Source: UBA12481 sp942493265 (GTDB lineage: Bacteria > Bacteroidota > Bacteroidia > Bacteroidales > UBA12481). Taken from it: 64,000 bases of DNA. The stretch lies in the NCBI GenBank assembly GCA_942493265.1, contig OW818688.1, positions 1,488,001 to 1,552,000 on the forward strand. The letters run 5' to 3'. The notes under the pieces are model-generated. The model ran no database searches and was not told the origin of the DNA. It was given only the letters and a program-made list of their open reading frames with translations. This document shows positions 16,488-24,266 of this stretch, in pieces. How positions within the stretch are numbered: the first letter of the stretch is position 1; each line of letters opens with the position of its first letter. Made by a program: the position numbers and the translations under genes.

Positions 16488-17483
16488 CTATGCTGCATAT
16501 CCCATGGTTTCTACGTAGGGGGTTCCGCGCTCAACAACAGCAAAGATTCTGGCGACAAGTTTGTTGCGGATGATATTCTGTGTTGACATTTTGTTTTTTC
16601 CTTCCGCGATTCTTTTCTGGTAATACAATCTAATCTCAGTATTATGCTGGATGGCACTGCCGGTAATGTTACTCAAGAGGGATTTCATTTTTTTGTTAGC
16701 GAGATGGCTCACTTTGGTTTTACCTCTGATACTGGTACCCGATTGGTATGGGAATGGAGCAATGCCTGCATAACAAGCAAACTTGCGCGCATTTGGGAAC
16801 CTGTGAAAAGCATGAGTTACAGCAATCATATAGAGAGCAGTTTGAGTACCAACACCCTTGATGCTGACGATCAAATCCAATTGCGTTTTCAGCTTCGGAT
16901 GATTCTGTACCACCTTTAAAAGTTCTTTGTCCAGCAGATCGATCTGTTGATCAAGACTCTTGATCATGGTTTCCTGGACGTTGAAGAAAAGCGGATCCTC
17001 TTTTTTTCCAATTGCCCGTTTAGCTTCACCAATAGATGCCTTATATCCGGCCCTTTGACTCACGAGTCTGTCTCGCAAGGAGAGCAATCGCTTCATCTGT
17101 TGGATCTCTTTTTCGGGCATTTGCGTTGGTATGATCAGGAGCTTACGCAAGCTGGCATACTCGGCAATCTTCCCGGCATCCACCTTGTCACTTTTGCCAC
17201 GGGAAATGCCCAGGGATCGCTTCAACTCCAGTCCAGGGAGCATCACAAAAGAGTACCCTTTTTCCTGAAGATAAACAGCCAACTGATGCGAGTAATAGCC
17301 GGTATGCTCAAAAGCGAAGAGCGCCTCAGAGAGTTTTACTTTGTAATCCTTTGCCAGTGAGTGAAAGAGCTGCTTAATACCCTTAGCATCATTCTCTACC
17401 TGGAAGACCTTGCCCTCTGGTAAAACTTCTACATCGAGAGTTAATTTACTTACATCGAAGCCAATAATTTTTGAATAATCCAT
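16488..17483 (-). CDS. IS110-family transposase (DEDD recombinase)
   Basis: 331 aa. An N-terminal RuvC-like DEDD domain shows D10 (IIGFDVSK), E59 (FAFEHTGYY), D99 and D102 (GKSDKVDAGK). The C-terminal Transposase_20 domain starts near residue 205 (SIKGVGTQTA) and carries the serine of YQSGTSIRGK (S248, or S251). These are the residues used by RNA-guided IS110 recombinases such as IS621. ATG at 17483. The bridge-RNA candidate lies just upstream on the same strand, the arrangement of the IS110 (not IS1111) group. Confidence 0.93.
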   Translation of the reverse strand: MDYSKIIGFDVSKLTLDVEVLPEGKVFQVENDAKGIKQLFHSLAKDYKVKLSEALFAFEHTGYYSHQLAVYLQEKGYSFVMLPGLELKRSLGISRGKSDKVDAGKIAEYASLRKLLIIPTQMPEKEIQQMKRLLSLRDRLVSQRAGYKASIGEAKRAIGKKEDPLFFNVQETMIKSLDQQIDLLDKELLKVVQNHPKLKTQLDLIVSIKGVGTQTALYMIAVTHAFHRFPNARKFACYAGIAPFPYQSGTSIRGKTKVSHLANKKMKSLLSNITGSAIQHNTEIRLYYQKRIAEGKNKMSTQNIIRNKLVARIFAVVERGTPYVETMGYAA

Positions 17484-17511
17484 AACTTTGCAATTAAGCG
17501 TTAATAAAAAG

Positions 17512-17650
17512 CTGCTGTAACTAAAACCTTTAATAGGACTCGTCTCCTAAAATTCTAATTGGTTCACAGTAGCAAGAAAGGGAATGAGGACTAATACGTC
17601 GGAAAGGCCTAAAGCCTAGAAAGTCGGAAAGTTCACCTCATTCCTTTTCA
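17512..17650 (-). ncRNA. Candidate bridge RNA of the IS110 element
   Basis: Read on the minus strand, the RNA has two internal-loop hairpins. First loop: outer stem GGAATGAGG/CCTCATTCC (17636-17644 with 17581-17589), inner hairpin AGGC/GCCT, with guide CCGACUUUC on the 5' side (17627-17619) and CCGACG on the 3' side (17602-17597). These match the left target (bottom strand pairing) and right target (top strand pairing) of CCCGACTTTCGTCGGG. Second loop: hairpin TAGGA/TCCTA (17549-17534), with UUAGAAU (17558-17552) matching the right end of the IS and UAAAGG (17532-17527) complementary to its left end CCTTTA. This is the target-loop then donor-loop order known for IS621. The exact ends of the RNA are not visible. 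Confidence 0.75.
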
Positions 17651-17687
17651 ATTTACATCTATTTTAAATACAAATGCTAATCTAAAG

Positions 17688-17945
17688 GAAAGTCGGGATC
17701 TCGTGACGCTACTGTGAAGCCTTTGGGAACATATAGTGGTGAGGAAAGGAGGTCGCACAAAATTTCGCGGTAAGGAACGGGGTCCCGACTTTCGTCGGGA
17801 TGACACTTCTCCGAGGGTAATTCAGAGGTAGATGACACTTCTCCGAGGGTAATTCAGAGGTAGATGACACTTCTCCGAGGGTAATTCAGAGGTAGATGAC
17901 ACTTCTCCTAGGGTAATTCAGAGGTAGAAGACACGACTCCGAGGG
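17688..17945. repeat. Right part of split composite plus 32-bp tandem half-units
   Basis: 17688-17817 completes the element split by IS110 and ends in an intact CCCGACTTTCGTCGGG palindrome (17784-17799). From 17801 to 17945 the half-unit GGTAGATGACACTTCTCC with GAGGGTAATTCA is repeated four to five times with a strict 32-bp period. The last copies drift (CTCCTAGGG, AGAAGACACGACTCC). Not a CRISPR: the units abut without spacers. Confidence 0.88.
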
Positions 17946-17951
17946 AGGTTC

Positions 17952-18659
17952 CTATCTCACCAGCCCCCGATGATCATAATACCAGCTCGAATACGTCTGA
18001 AAATGTATCTTGTAGCACAAAACAAAGAAAATGTCACTGCTGTTCTTCTCTGTTTTAAATCCATCCAGAAAGTCGGTGGAGGTGAAATGAAAAGCCGCAT
18101 CGAGTGATTGGAAATAACGTGTTTCGGATGGAAAGCGTGTGCCGATTCCAAGAATCACCGAGTTGCCGCTATACCATTTGGATGCGTTCACGCTGACGTT
18201 ATTTTTAAAGGAATAGAAGAAGCCGCTGAACCCTGCTATCACGTAAGGTGCGTATCCGGTTATCCGATCGGCAAAATAGAATTCCGGGATAACAGCTATT
18301 TCATAAATCCTGGTTTTGAATGCATATCCCCTTGATGCATAATTCGATCGCAGGTCGTTACCGCTGATGAGCATCGGAGAAAACTGCACACTTAAAGCGA
18401 TGTTCTTCATCGGGTTGATCCGCACGCCGAAGGAGGCCATGGGCCGTGCCTGCCAGAGATCGATATCCAGATTGTCAAACAACATCCGGGTACCGGTGAT
18501 CTTCGAATCCTTGCCGCCAACATCCCCGAAATAGAGGGTGGAGCCCACGCCTGCAAACAGCTCGATATCCTTCAAAACATTCTGTACCAGCTTGCTCTGG
18601 CCGTTCAAAGCGGTAGCCAGCAGAAGGAGGACGGCGGTTATGTAAGATCGTAAATGCAT
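17952..18659 (-). CDS. Outer-membrane beta-barrel protein, DUF6089/PorG-like
   Basis: 235 aa from ATG 18659 (MHLRSYITAVLLLLA), which gives a clean signal peptide cleaved near NGQS; the longer upstream reading has no signal. The mature start ELFAGVGSTLYFGDVGG resembles DUF6089/PorG-like barrels linked in Bacteroidota to envelope and T9SS function. Alternating hydrophobic strands (YEIAVIPEFYFADR, YAPYVIAGFSGFFYSF) support a small barrel. The specific PorG role is an inference. It is divergent from the FlaA1-like gene, sharing an 87-bp promoter gap. Confidence 0.65.
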   Translation of the reverse strand: MHLRSYITAVLLLLATALNGQSKLVQNVLKDIELFAGVGSTLYFGDVGGKDSKITGTRMLFDNLDIDLWQARPMASFGVRINPMKNIALSVQFSPMLISGNDLRSNYASRGYAFKTRIYEIAVIPEFYFADRITGYAPYVIAGFSGFFYSFKNNVSVNASKWYSGNSVILGIGTRFPSETRYFQSLDAAFHFTSTDFLDGFKTEKNSSDIFFVLCYKIHFQTYSSWYYDHRGLVR

Positions 18660-18746
18660 GCGGCTTTTTGACCCGGCAAAGGTAGCAAAAAGTGTCATCT
18701 GCCACTTATTTCTTATTTTTGACAACCAAAGACCAATACAATCACC

Positions 18747-20183
18747 ATGTTTAATCTCAACGCCTTCATTTCTGCGCATGTAACCCATCGTACTGAAAGT
18801 CTCTTCAAGGCCGACCTGGATCGGAACCGCGAAACCCTTATCCGGGAAATTCAGGGAAAATCGGTTTTGGTGATCGGCGGGGCCGGAACCATCGGATCGT
18901 CGTATATCAAGGCGTTGCTGCGCTATGAGCCGGCAAAACTGGTAGTGGTCGACATCAGCGAAAACGGTCTGACCGAGCTTACACGCGATTTGCGCAGCAC
19001 CAGCGGGTTAAAGGTGCCCGGAGTATTCAAAACTTATCCGGTAAACTTTGGGGATCCTGTGTTTGAGCGCATTCTGCATAGCGAGGGCCCCTTTGAAATC
19101 ATCGCCAACTTCGCCGCCCACAAGCATGTGCGCTCCGAAAAAGACGAACACTCCATTACCGCTTTATTGGAAAACAACGTCATCAAAGCCGAGCACCTCC
19201 TTAACTCCCTCACTTCCTTAACCTCCTCACCTCCGCAACACTTCTTTTGCGTAAGTACTGATAAGGCCGCCAACCCTGTCAACGTTATGGGCGCCAGCAA
19301 AAAGGTTATGGAAGAGGTGATTATGGCCTATTCCACTAAGTTTCCCATCACAACGGCACGGTTTGCCAATGTGGCTTTTTCGCAGGGGAGTTTGCCCGAC
19401 GGGTTCATGCAACGTATAGCCAAGCACCAGCCCCTTTCGGCACCGTCGGATGTAAAACGTTATTTTGTATCGCCCGAAGAATCAGGCGAAATTTGTTTGC
19501 TCGCCTGCATACTTGGCCAATCGGGCGATATCTTTTTTCCGCGTCTCACTGAGCTCCAGATGCTCACCTTTTCGCGCATAGCCGAAGACTTTCTGCGTGC
19601 CCAGGGTCTCGAACCCTTCATCTGTAAAACCGAAGACGAAGCCCGCTCCTTCTTCACCAACACCAAATCCTCCCTCCCCACCGCCCCCTTCTCTGTCATC
19701 CCCGCGCAGGCGGGGACTGTCTCCCCCAACACCGCCCCCTTCTCTGTCATCCCCGCGAAGGCGGGGACTGTCTCCCCCAACACCGCCCCCTTCTCTGTCA
19801 TCCCCGCGCAGGCGGGGACTGTCTCCCCCGAGAACGCAGGTCTTGTCATCCCCGCGAAAGCGGGGACCCCGTCCCTCAACACGAAATCTTCTGATCACCA
19901 CTACCCCGTATACTTCTTCACCTCCGACACCTCCGGCGAAAAAGCATACGAAGAGTTTTTTACCCCGGGCGAAACAGTTGATATGGAGACCTATGAATCC
20001 CTGGGAGTGATCAAGAACGCACCGCGCAGGCCGATTGAAGAAATCCGGCAGGTAACGGAACTGCTGAATGACACGCTGGGGAGGCCAGGGATTACCAAGG
20101 CTGAAATCGTACGGGTATTATCTAAATTAATTCCGGGGTTCGAACACATTGAAACCGGCAAATCGTTGGATTCCAAAATGTGA
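18747..20183 (+). CDS. FlaA1/CapD-like NDP-sugar dehydratase/epimerase with in-frame repeat insertion
   Basis: 478 aa. Short-chain dehydrogenase fold of the Polysacc_synt_2 type: NAD-binding GGAGTIGSSY near residue 43, NFAAHKHVRSEKDEH near 126, STDKAANPVNVMGASKK near 167. The catalytic Tyr is replaced by Met (S-M-K), as in WbpM/FlaA1/CapE enzymes that make 4-keto-6-deoxy amino sugars from UDP-GlcNAc. Residues ~312-378 are not enzyme: they are three tandem 17-residue copies of TAPFSVIPAQAGTVSPN and a fourth, degraded one, translated from the dispersed palindromic repeat. The normal sequence resumes at HYPVYFFTSDTSGEKAYEEF. Whether the enzyme tolerates the insert is unknown, but the frame is kept. 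Confidence 0.85.
   Translation: MFNLNAFISAHVTHRTESLFKADLDRNRETLIREIQGKSVLVIGGAGTIGSSYIKALLRYEPAKLVVVDISENGLTELTRDLRSTSGLKVPGVFKTYPVNFGDPVFERILHSEGPFEIIANFAAHKHVRSEKDEHSITALLENNVIKAEHLLNSLTSLTSSPPQHFFCVSTDKAANPVNVMGASKKVMEEVIMAYSTKFPITTARFANVAFSQGSLPDGFMQRIAKHQPLSAPSDVKRYFVSPEESGEICLLACILGQSGDIFFPRLTELQMLTFSRIAEDFLRAQGLEPFICKTEDEARSFFTNTKSSLPTAPFSVIPAQAGTVSPNTAPFSVIPAKAGTVSPNTAPFSVIPAQAGTVSPENAGLVIPAKAGTPSLNTKSSDHHYPVYFFTSDTSGEKAYEEFFTPGETVDMETYESLGVIKNAPRRPIEEIRQVTELLNDTLGRPGITKAEIVRVLSKLIPGFEHIETGKSLDSKM
19677..19880. repeat. In-frame palindromic repeat array inside the FlaA1-like gene
   Basis: Three 51-bp units (starting 19680, 19731, 19782), each with GTCATCCCCGCG(A/C)AGGCGGGG and a CCCCCTTCTCT lead, then a variant unit. 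51 bp is 17 codons, so the frame is preserved for any copy number. Confidence 0.93.
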
Positions 20184-20290
20184 ATATTGGGCGACGGCGG
20201 GTTTCCCCCACGAGAGGTGGATGGGTGGGGGTGCGAAAATTTGTGGGTAAACATCACCAACCGAACCGTGCAAATTTAAAAAACAATTTA

Positions 20291-20298
20291 TATATTTA
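20291..20298 (+). promoter_or_regulatory. Weak -7 promoter box (TATATTTA)
   Basis: TATATTTA differs from TAnnTTTG only in the last base and lies 18 bp before the ATG of the DUF4143 ATPase at 20317. Low confidence. Confidence 0.3.
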
Positions 20299-20316
20299 CA
20301 CGGTAAATGAAAAACC

Positions 20317-21459
20317 ATGATAGCCAGACTTCTTGAGGACGGGATAGCGAAACTGTTGGATAATTTTCCGGTAGTTGGCCTTTTGGGCCCTCGCCAATGT
20401 GGTAAATCGACCCTGGCGAAGGAGATATTGCGGAAAAGACCCGGCTCAGTATATCTTGATTTGGAACGCTCATCTGATCTGGCTAAATTGACGGAGCCCG
20501 AAACATTTTTGAGTGCCCAAAAGGGGAGATTGGTCTGCATTGATGAGATCCAGCGAAAGCCTGATCTTTTTCCGCTCATCCGGAGTCTGGTAGATGAATG
20601 GGGTGGCAACGGTTGTTTTCTGATGCTCGGTTCGGCATCCAGAGACTTGTTGCGGCAGACATCGGAAACTCTGGCCGGACGCATTGTATACAAGCAGCTG
20701 ACTCCTTTTTTATGGGAGGAGATTAAGGAGGTGGTTGCGGATGAAACTTTTTTTTCACGAGGAGGATTCCCAAGGAGTATCCTGGCTTCCGACGATGAGA
20801 TGTCGATGGAATGGCGCGAGAGTTTCATTACCACATTTCTCGAACGGGATCTGCTTCAATGGAAAAATTTTACACCAGCCCTGATGGGGCGATTGTGGCA
20901 GATGCTGGCCCATTGCAACGGGCAAACTGCTAATTACTCTACGCTGGCCAACTCCCTTGGCGTGACCTCGGCAACCGTAAAAAATTATATTGATTTGCTC
21001 GATGCCACCTTTATGGTTCTGGTTCTTCAACCCTATTCATCCAATCTTGGAAAGCGCCTGGTAAAAGCACCCAAGATTTATGTGTCGGATTCAGGAATCA
21101 CTGGTGCTCTGCTTCACCTGACCGATTTCAGACAGATGGTTGGACATCCGGTATGGGGAAGTGTATGGGAACAGATCGTACTGCTGAACCTTAAGGCCAG
21201 GTTTCCAAATGCACGGTTCTATTTTTACCGGACTGCACACGGTGCCGAAATAGACCTGGTGATGAAGCTGGGCGATACCATTATTGCAATCGAATGTAAG
21301 GCGACTGCATCACCTGTACTCACAAAAGGTAATTATTCTGCTATCGGGGATATTGCACCGCTCATGACATTTATCGCAGCGCCGGTTGAAGCCGGATGGC
21401 CCGTAAATTCAAATATCTCGGTGGTATCGCTGCCGGAGCTGATTGCCAGACTGGGATAA
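20317..21459 (+). CDS. AAA-family ATPase with DUF4143 C-terminal domain, copy 4
   Basis: 380 aa. Walker A GPRQCGKS at residues 24-31, Walker B VCIDEIQRKPDLFP near 72, LMLGSASRDLL near 105, winged-helix-like ANSLGVTSATVKNYIDLLD near 215. The nuclease-like motif is complete (GAEIDLVMKL...AIECKA). It precedes another DUF4143 gene by 55 bp on the same strand, but the latter has its own promoter box. The two proteins are clearly different in sequence. Confidence 0.9.
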   Translation: MIARLLEDGIAKLLDNFPVVGLLGPRQCGKSTLAKEILRKRPGSVYLDLERSSDLAKLTEPETFLSAQKGRLVCIDEIQRKPDLFPLIRSLVDEWGGNGCFLMLGSASRDLLRQTSETLAGRIVYKQLTPFLWEEIKEVVADETFFSRGGFPRSILASDDEMSMEWRESFITTFLERDLLQWKNFTPALMGRLWQMLAHCNGQTANYSTLANSLGVTSATVKNYIDLLDATFMVLVLQPYSSNLGKRLVKAPKIYVSDSGITGALLHLTDFRQMVGHPVWGSVWEQIVLLNLKARFPNARFYFYRTAHGAEIDLVMKLGDTIIAIECKATASPVLTKGNYSAIGDIAPLMTFIAAPVEAGWPVNSNISVVSLPELIARLG

Positions 21460-21479
21460 TAATAAAATATTCTTACAAT

Positions 21480-21510
21480 TTGGGAATCTGATTCCATAAT
21501 TGTAAATTTG
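21480..21510 (+). promoter_or_regulatory. Bacteroidota-type promoter (TTG, 20-bp spacer, TAAATTTG)
   Basis: A -33 TTG (21480-21482) and a -7 TAAATTTG (21503-21510) are 20 bp apart, fitting the Bacteroidota sigma-ABfr consensus, and end 4 bp before the ATG at 21515. The short leader suggests a near-leaderless transcript or a second upstream promoter. Confidence 0.5.
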
Positions 21511-21514
21511 TGGT

Positions 21515-22666
21515 ATGATTTTACGAAAAGCGACAGCTGAGCTTCAGGTGCTGGCCGCTCAGTTTAAAGCGGTGGCGGTGGTTGGCCCGAGGCAATCGGG
21601 TAAAACAACCCTGGTTCGAACGGTATTCGGGGATAAGCCCTATGTGAATCTGGAGAATCCTGATATCCGGCGATATGCCCTGGAGGATCCCCGTGGGTTT
21701 TTGTCAGATTATCCCGATGGTGCGATACTTGATGAAGCCCAGCGGGCGCCTGATCTTTTTTCGTATTTACAGCAAATTCTCGACGAGAAACCTGTTCATG
21801 GCTTGTTCATTATTACCGGCTCCAATAATTTTTTGTTGCAGGAAAGTATTTCTCAAAGTCTTGCGGGCAGGGTGGGGTACCTGTATTTACTTCCTTTATC
21901 GCTGGAGGAGATCAGCGAAATTTCGGGTACAACCAATATGCTTCTTTTTAAAGGTGGCTATCCTGCCCTTTACCACGAGAAAACAGATCCTGCAAAATGG
22001 TTCGCCAACTATATCAGGACTTACGTTGAGCGTGATGTCCGGTTGTTAAAAAACATTACCGATCTGATTACTTTTGAGCGTTTTCTCCGGCTGTGTGCAG
22101 GAAGGGTGGGCCAATTGCTGAATATGAGCAGTCTGGCTGTTGAAACCGGGATCGATGTAAAAACGGTAAGCTCCTGGATCAGCGTGCTTGAAACAAGTTT
22201 TATTGTATTCAGGTTACAGCCCTGGCATGAAAACTTTAACAAGCGGGTGGTAAAAATCCCCAAACTGTATTTTTATGATACCGGTTTGGCCGTTGCACTG
22301 CTGGGAGTTGAAAATGCCGGACAACTTGCCATGCATCCTTTCAGGGGAAGTCTTTTTGAGAATATGATCATGGTGGAATTCCTGAAAAGAAGATTCAATA
22401 CGGGACGGTCGGGTAATCTGTTTTTTTGGCGGGATAACGTGGGCAATGAAGTTGACCTGATCCTGGAAAATGGCCGGGAGAGGGTGCCGGTGGAAATCAA
22501 ATCCGGACAAACTGTGACGGGTGATTATCTGAAAGGAATCCGGTTTTGGAACAAGATGACCGGCACACAGGGCGGTTATGTGGTTTACGGGGGCGATATG
22601 AGCCAGCAGCGAAGTGATGGAATCAGGATTGTGCCGTTCAGTGCATTGAATGAGATTATTGGTTAA
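21515..22666 (+). CDS. AAA-family ATPase with DUF4143 C-terminal domain, copy 5
   Basis: 383 aa. Walker A GPRQSGKT at residues 24-31, Walker B AILDEAQRAPDLF near 72, ITGSNNFLL near 101, winged-helix-like ETGIDVKTVSSWISVLE near 210, nuclease-like GNEVDLILENG...PVEIKSG complete. It is the typical length. It precedes a sugar nucleotidyltransferase/kinase gene by 27 bp, which could be co-transcribed by accident of position rather than function. Confidence 0.92.
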   Translation: MILRKATAELQVLAAQFKAVAVVGPRQSGKTTLVRTVFGDKPYVNLENPDIRRYALEDPRGFLSDYPDGAILDEAQRAPDLFSYLQQILDEKPVHGLFIITGSNNFLLQESISQSLAGRVGYLYLLPLSLEEISEISGTTNMLLFKGGYPALYHEKTDPAKWFANYIRTYVERDVRLLKNITDLITFERFLRLCAGRVGQLLNMSSLAVETGIDVKTVSSWISVLETSFIVFRLQPWHENFNKRVVKIPKLYFYDTGLAVALLGVENAGQLAMHPFRGSLFENMIMVEFLKRRFNTGRSGNLFFWRDNVGNEVDLILENGRERVPVEIKSGQTVTGDYLKGIRFWNKMTGTQGGYVVYGGDMSQQRSDGIRIVPFSALNEIIG

Positions 22667-22693
22667 GGGTTTTCAAAAAAATCGCACTATATT

Positions 22694-23842
22694 ATGAAAA
22701 GAGTTTTTGTATCAGGCTGTTACGATTTATTGCACAGCGGCCACGTGGCATTTTTCAAGGAAGCTTCAGCGTTCGGGGAATTGTATGTAGGGATCGGGTC
22801 CGATGCCACCATCCATGATCTCAAGGGTCGCGACAGCGTGAACAGTCAGGAGGAGCGCCTGTACATGGTTAAAGCCGTGCGATACGTGACGGGAGCCTGG
22901 ATCAGTCAGGGCAGGGGGATCATGGATTTTGAGGAGGATCTGCGGAGGTTCAGGCCTGATATCTTTTTGGTAAATGAAGATGGAAACTCTCCGGCCAAGT
23001 CGCAGTTGTGCGAAGAGCTGGGTATAGAATATGTTGTGCTGGAGCGCGTTCCCGAGTCGGGGTTGCCCGCCCGCTCCACCACCAGTCTGCGTCGGGCCGA
23101 TTCGTGCCTGCTGCCTTACCGTCTTGATCTGGCGGGCACCTGGATTGATCAGCCGTATGTGAATAAATATGGGCCGGGCTGGGCCATCACGATATCGCTT
23201 GAGCCGGTGATTGATTACAATGAGCGGAGCGGCATGTCGACCAGCACGCGCAATGCCGCGCGGCGTTTGTGGCCATATCAGCTGCCGCCCGAGAAGCCCG
23301 AGAAGCTGGCCGAGATCCTGTTCCGGTATGAGAACGAGCCCGGTCGCACGGAGGTATCGGGTGCCCAGGATTCGCTGGGGATATGCATGCCCGGGTTGTG
23401 CCGTCATTATTACGATACCGGCTACTGGCCGAAAAAAATTGAATCGTGCCATGACGAGAAGGTGCTTTCGTGGCTCGAGGACCATCTGTTCATGGTATTG
23501 CTGTGGCCCCGGCCGGCAGGGTTTACCCCGCTCACCGGATCGCAGATCAACACCGAAAATGTGCAGGCGCTCACCACGGCTGCCGAACAGTGCTGGCCGG
23601 CCATCATGAATTGCGACCTAGGGGAATTTGCCCGATGTTACCGGGCATCGTTTGATGCGCAGGTGAAGCTGTTTCCAGCGATGTTCAATGCTGAAATTGA
23701 GAAGGTTGTGAACAGCTACCGCCATCATGCCCTGGCCTGGAAGCTTGCAGGTGCCGGTGGTGGCGGGTATCTCGCTTTGGTGGCCGAAAAACAGATCCCC
23801 GGCACCATGTCGATCAAAATACGGCGGCCGGGGTTGATGTAG
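22694..23842 (+). CDS. Cytidylyltransferase-like / GHMP-kinase-like fusion protein
   Basis: 382 aa. Residues 1-~130 form a CTP_transf_like domain: VSGCYDLLHSGHVAFF with the HxGH nucleotide-binding motif, and VGIGSDATIHDLKGR. After a short linker (SLRRADSCLLPYRLDLAGTW) the rest resembles a GHMP sugar kinase, with PYRLDLAGTW as the N-terminal GHMP strand and AGAGGGGYLALV as its C-terminal glycine motif. It probably activates a phosphorylated sugar or polyol. The domain order is the reverse of the kinase/UDPGP fusion at 2-2620. The TAG stop lies inside a GTAGAGACG palindromic repeat. Confidence 0.75.
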   Translation: MKRVFVSGCYDLLHSGHVAFFKEASAFGELYVGIGSDATIHDLKGRDSVNSQEERLYMVKAVRYVTGAWISQGRGIMDFEEDLRRFRPDIFLVNEDGNSPAKSQLCEELGIEYVVLERVPESGLPARSTTSLRRADSCLLPYRLDLAGTWIDQPYVNKYGPGWAITISLEPVIDYNERSGMSTSTRNAARRLWPYQLPPEKPEKLAEILFRYENEPGRTEVSGAQDSLGICMPGLCRHYYDTGYWPKKIESCHDEKVLSWLEDHLFMVLLWPRPAGFTPLTGSQINTENVQALTTAAEQCWPAIMNCDLGEFARCYRASFDAQVKLFPAMFNAEIEKVVNSYRHHALAWKLAGAGGGGYLALVAEKQIPGTMSIKIRRPGLM

Positions 23843-23863
23843 AGACGCATAACTATGCGTCTC
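23842..23863. repeat. GAGACGCATA-type palindrome overlapping a stop codon
   Basis: A 22-bp inverted repeat of GAGACGCATA arms around AC, identical to 14309-14330 and similar to 14402-14423. The TAG that ends the preceding gene is formed by the GTAG at its left edge. Confidence 0.85.
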
Positions 23864-23879
23864 CTCACTACCTCGAATT

Positions 23880-24208
23880 TCCCTCGGAGAAGTGTCATCA
23901 GTACTAAAATTTCCCTCGGAGAAGTGTCATCCACCACTGAGTCACCCTCGGAGAAGTGTCATCAACCACTGAGTCACCCTCGGAGCGTTGTCATCCCGGC
24001 GAAAGCCGGGACCCCGTTCCTAACCGCGAAATTCTCTGCTTCAACTTCTCAAAGGCCTCGGAGTAGCGTGACGGGGTCCCGGCTTTCGCCGGGATGACAA
24101 CGCTCCGAGGGGAATTCGAGGTAGGGAGGGCGGTCCCCGCCTTCGCGGGGATGACACTTCTTCGAGGGAAGTTTAGTGGTGGATGACACTTCTCCGAGGG
24201 TGACTTAG
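23880..24208. repeat. Palindromic repeat cluster with 135-bp element
   Basis: Direct half-units, then a full composite element in reverse orientation (23977-24111), then a CCCCGCCTTCGCGGGG unit and further half-units. It fills the gap before the NagB-like gene; no coding sequence is supported. Confidence 0.9.
23977..24111 (-). repeat. 135-bp composite palindromic element, copy 4
   Basis: Same 135-bp length as copy 1 but inverted (spacer reads CTAACCGCGAAATTCTCTGC on the plus strand). Outer arms are matched: GAGCGTTG left, CAACGCTC right. Confidence 0.92.
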
Positions 24209-24266
24209 TGCTTAACAATTATTAAATTTGTATGAAAGGTCCGATAAAGAGGACCCGCCATACCAT

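Larger units (their letters stand above)
16253..17688 (-). mobile_element. IS110-family insertion sequence (~1436 bp)
   Basis: One minus-strand DEDD transposase, no terminal inverted repeats and no clear target duplication beyond a shared C, as expected for IS110. Ends are set by where the flanking palindrome halves resume: in element orientation the left end begins CCTTTAGATT (at 17688) and the right end finishes TCTTAGAATA (at 16253). Ends are uncertain by 1-2 bp. The ~200-nt non-coding left end carries a bridge-RNA-like fold; the ~235-nt right end holds a long hairpin. Confidence 0.88.

Noticed and set aside
17801..17945. CRISPR array (32-bp direct repeats)
   Set aside because: Units abut with no unique spacers, no cas genes are nearby, and the unit is the arm of a dispersed palindrome.
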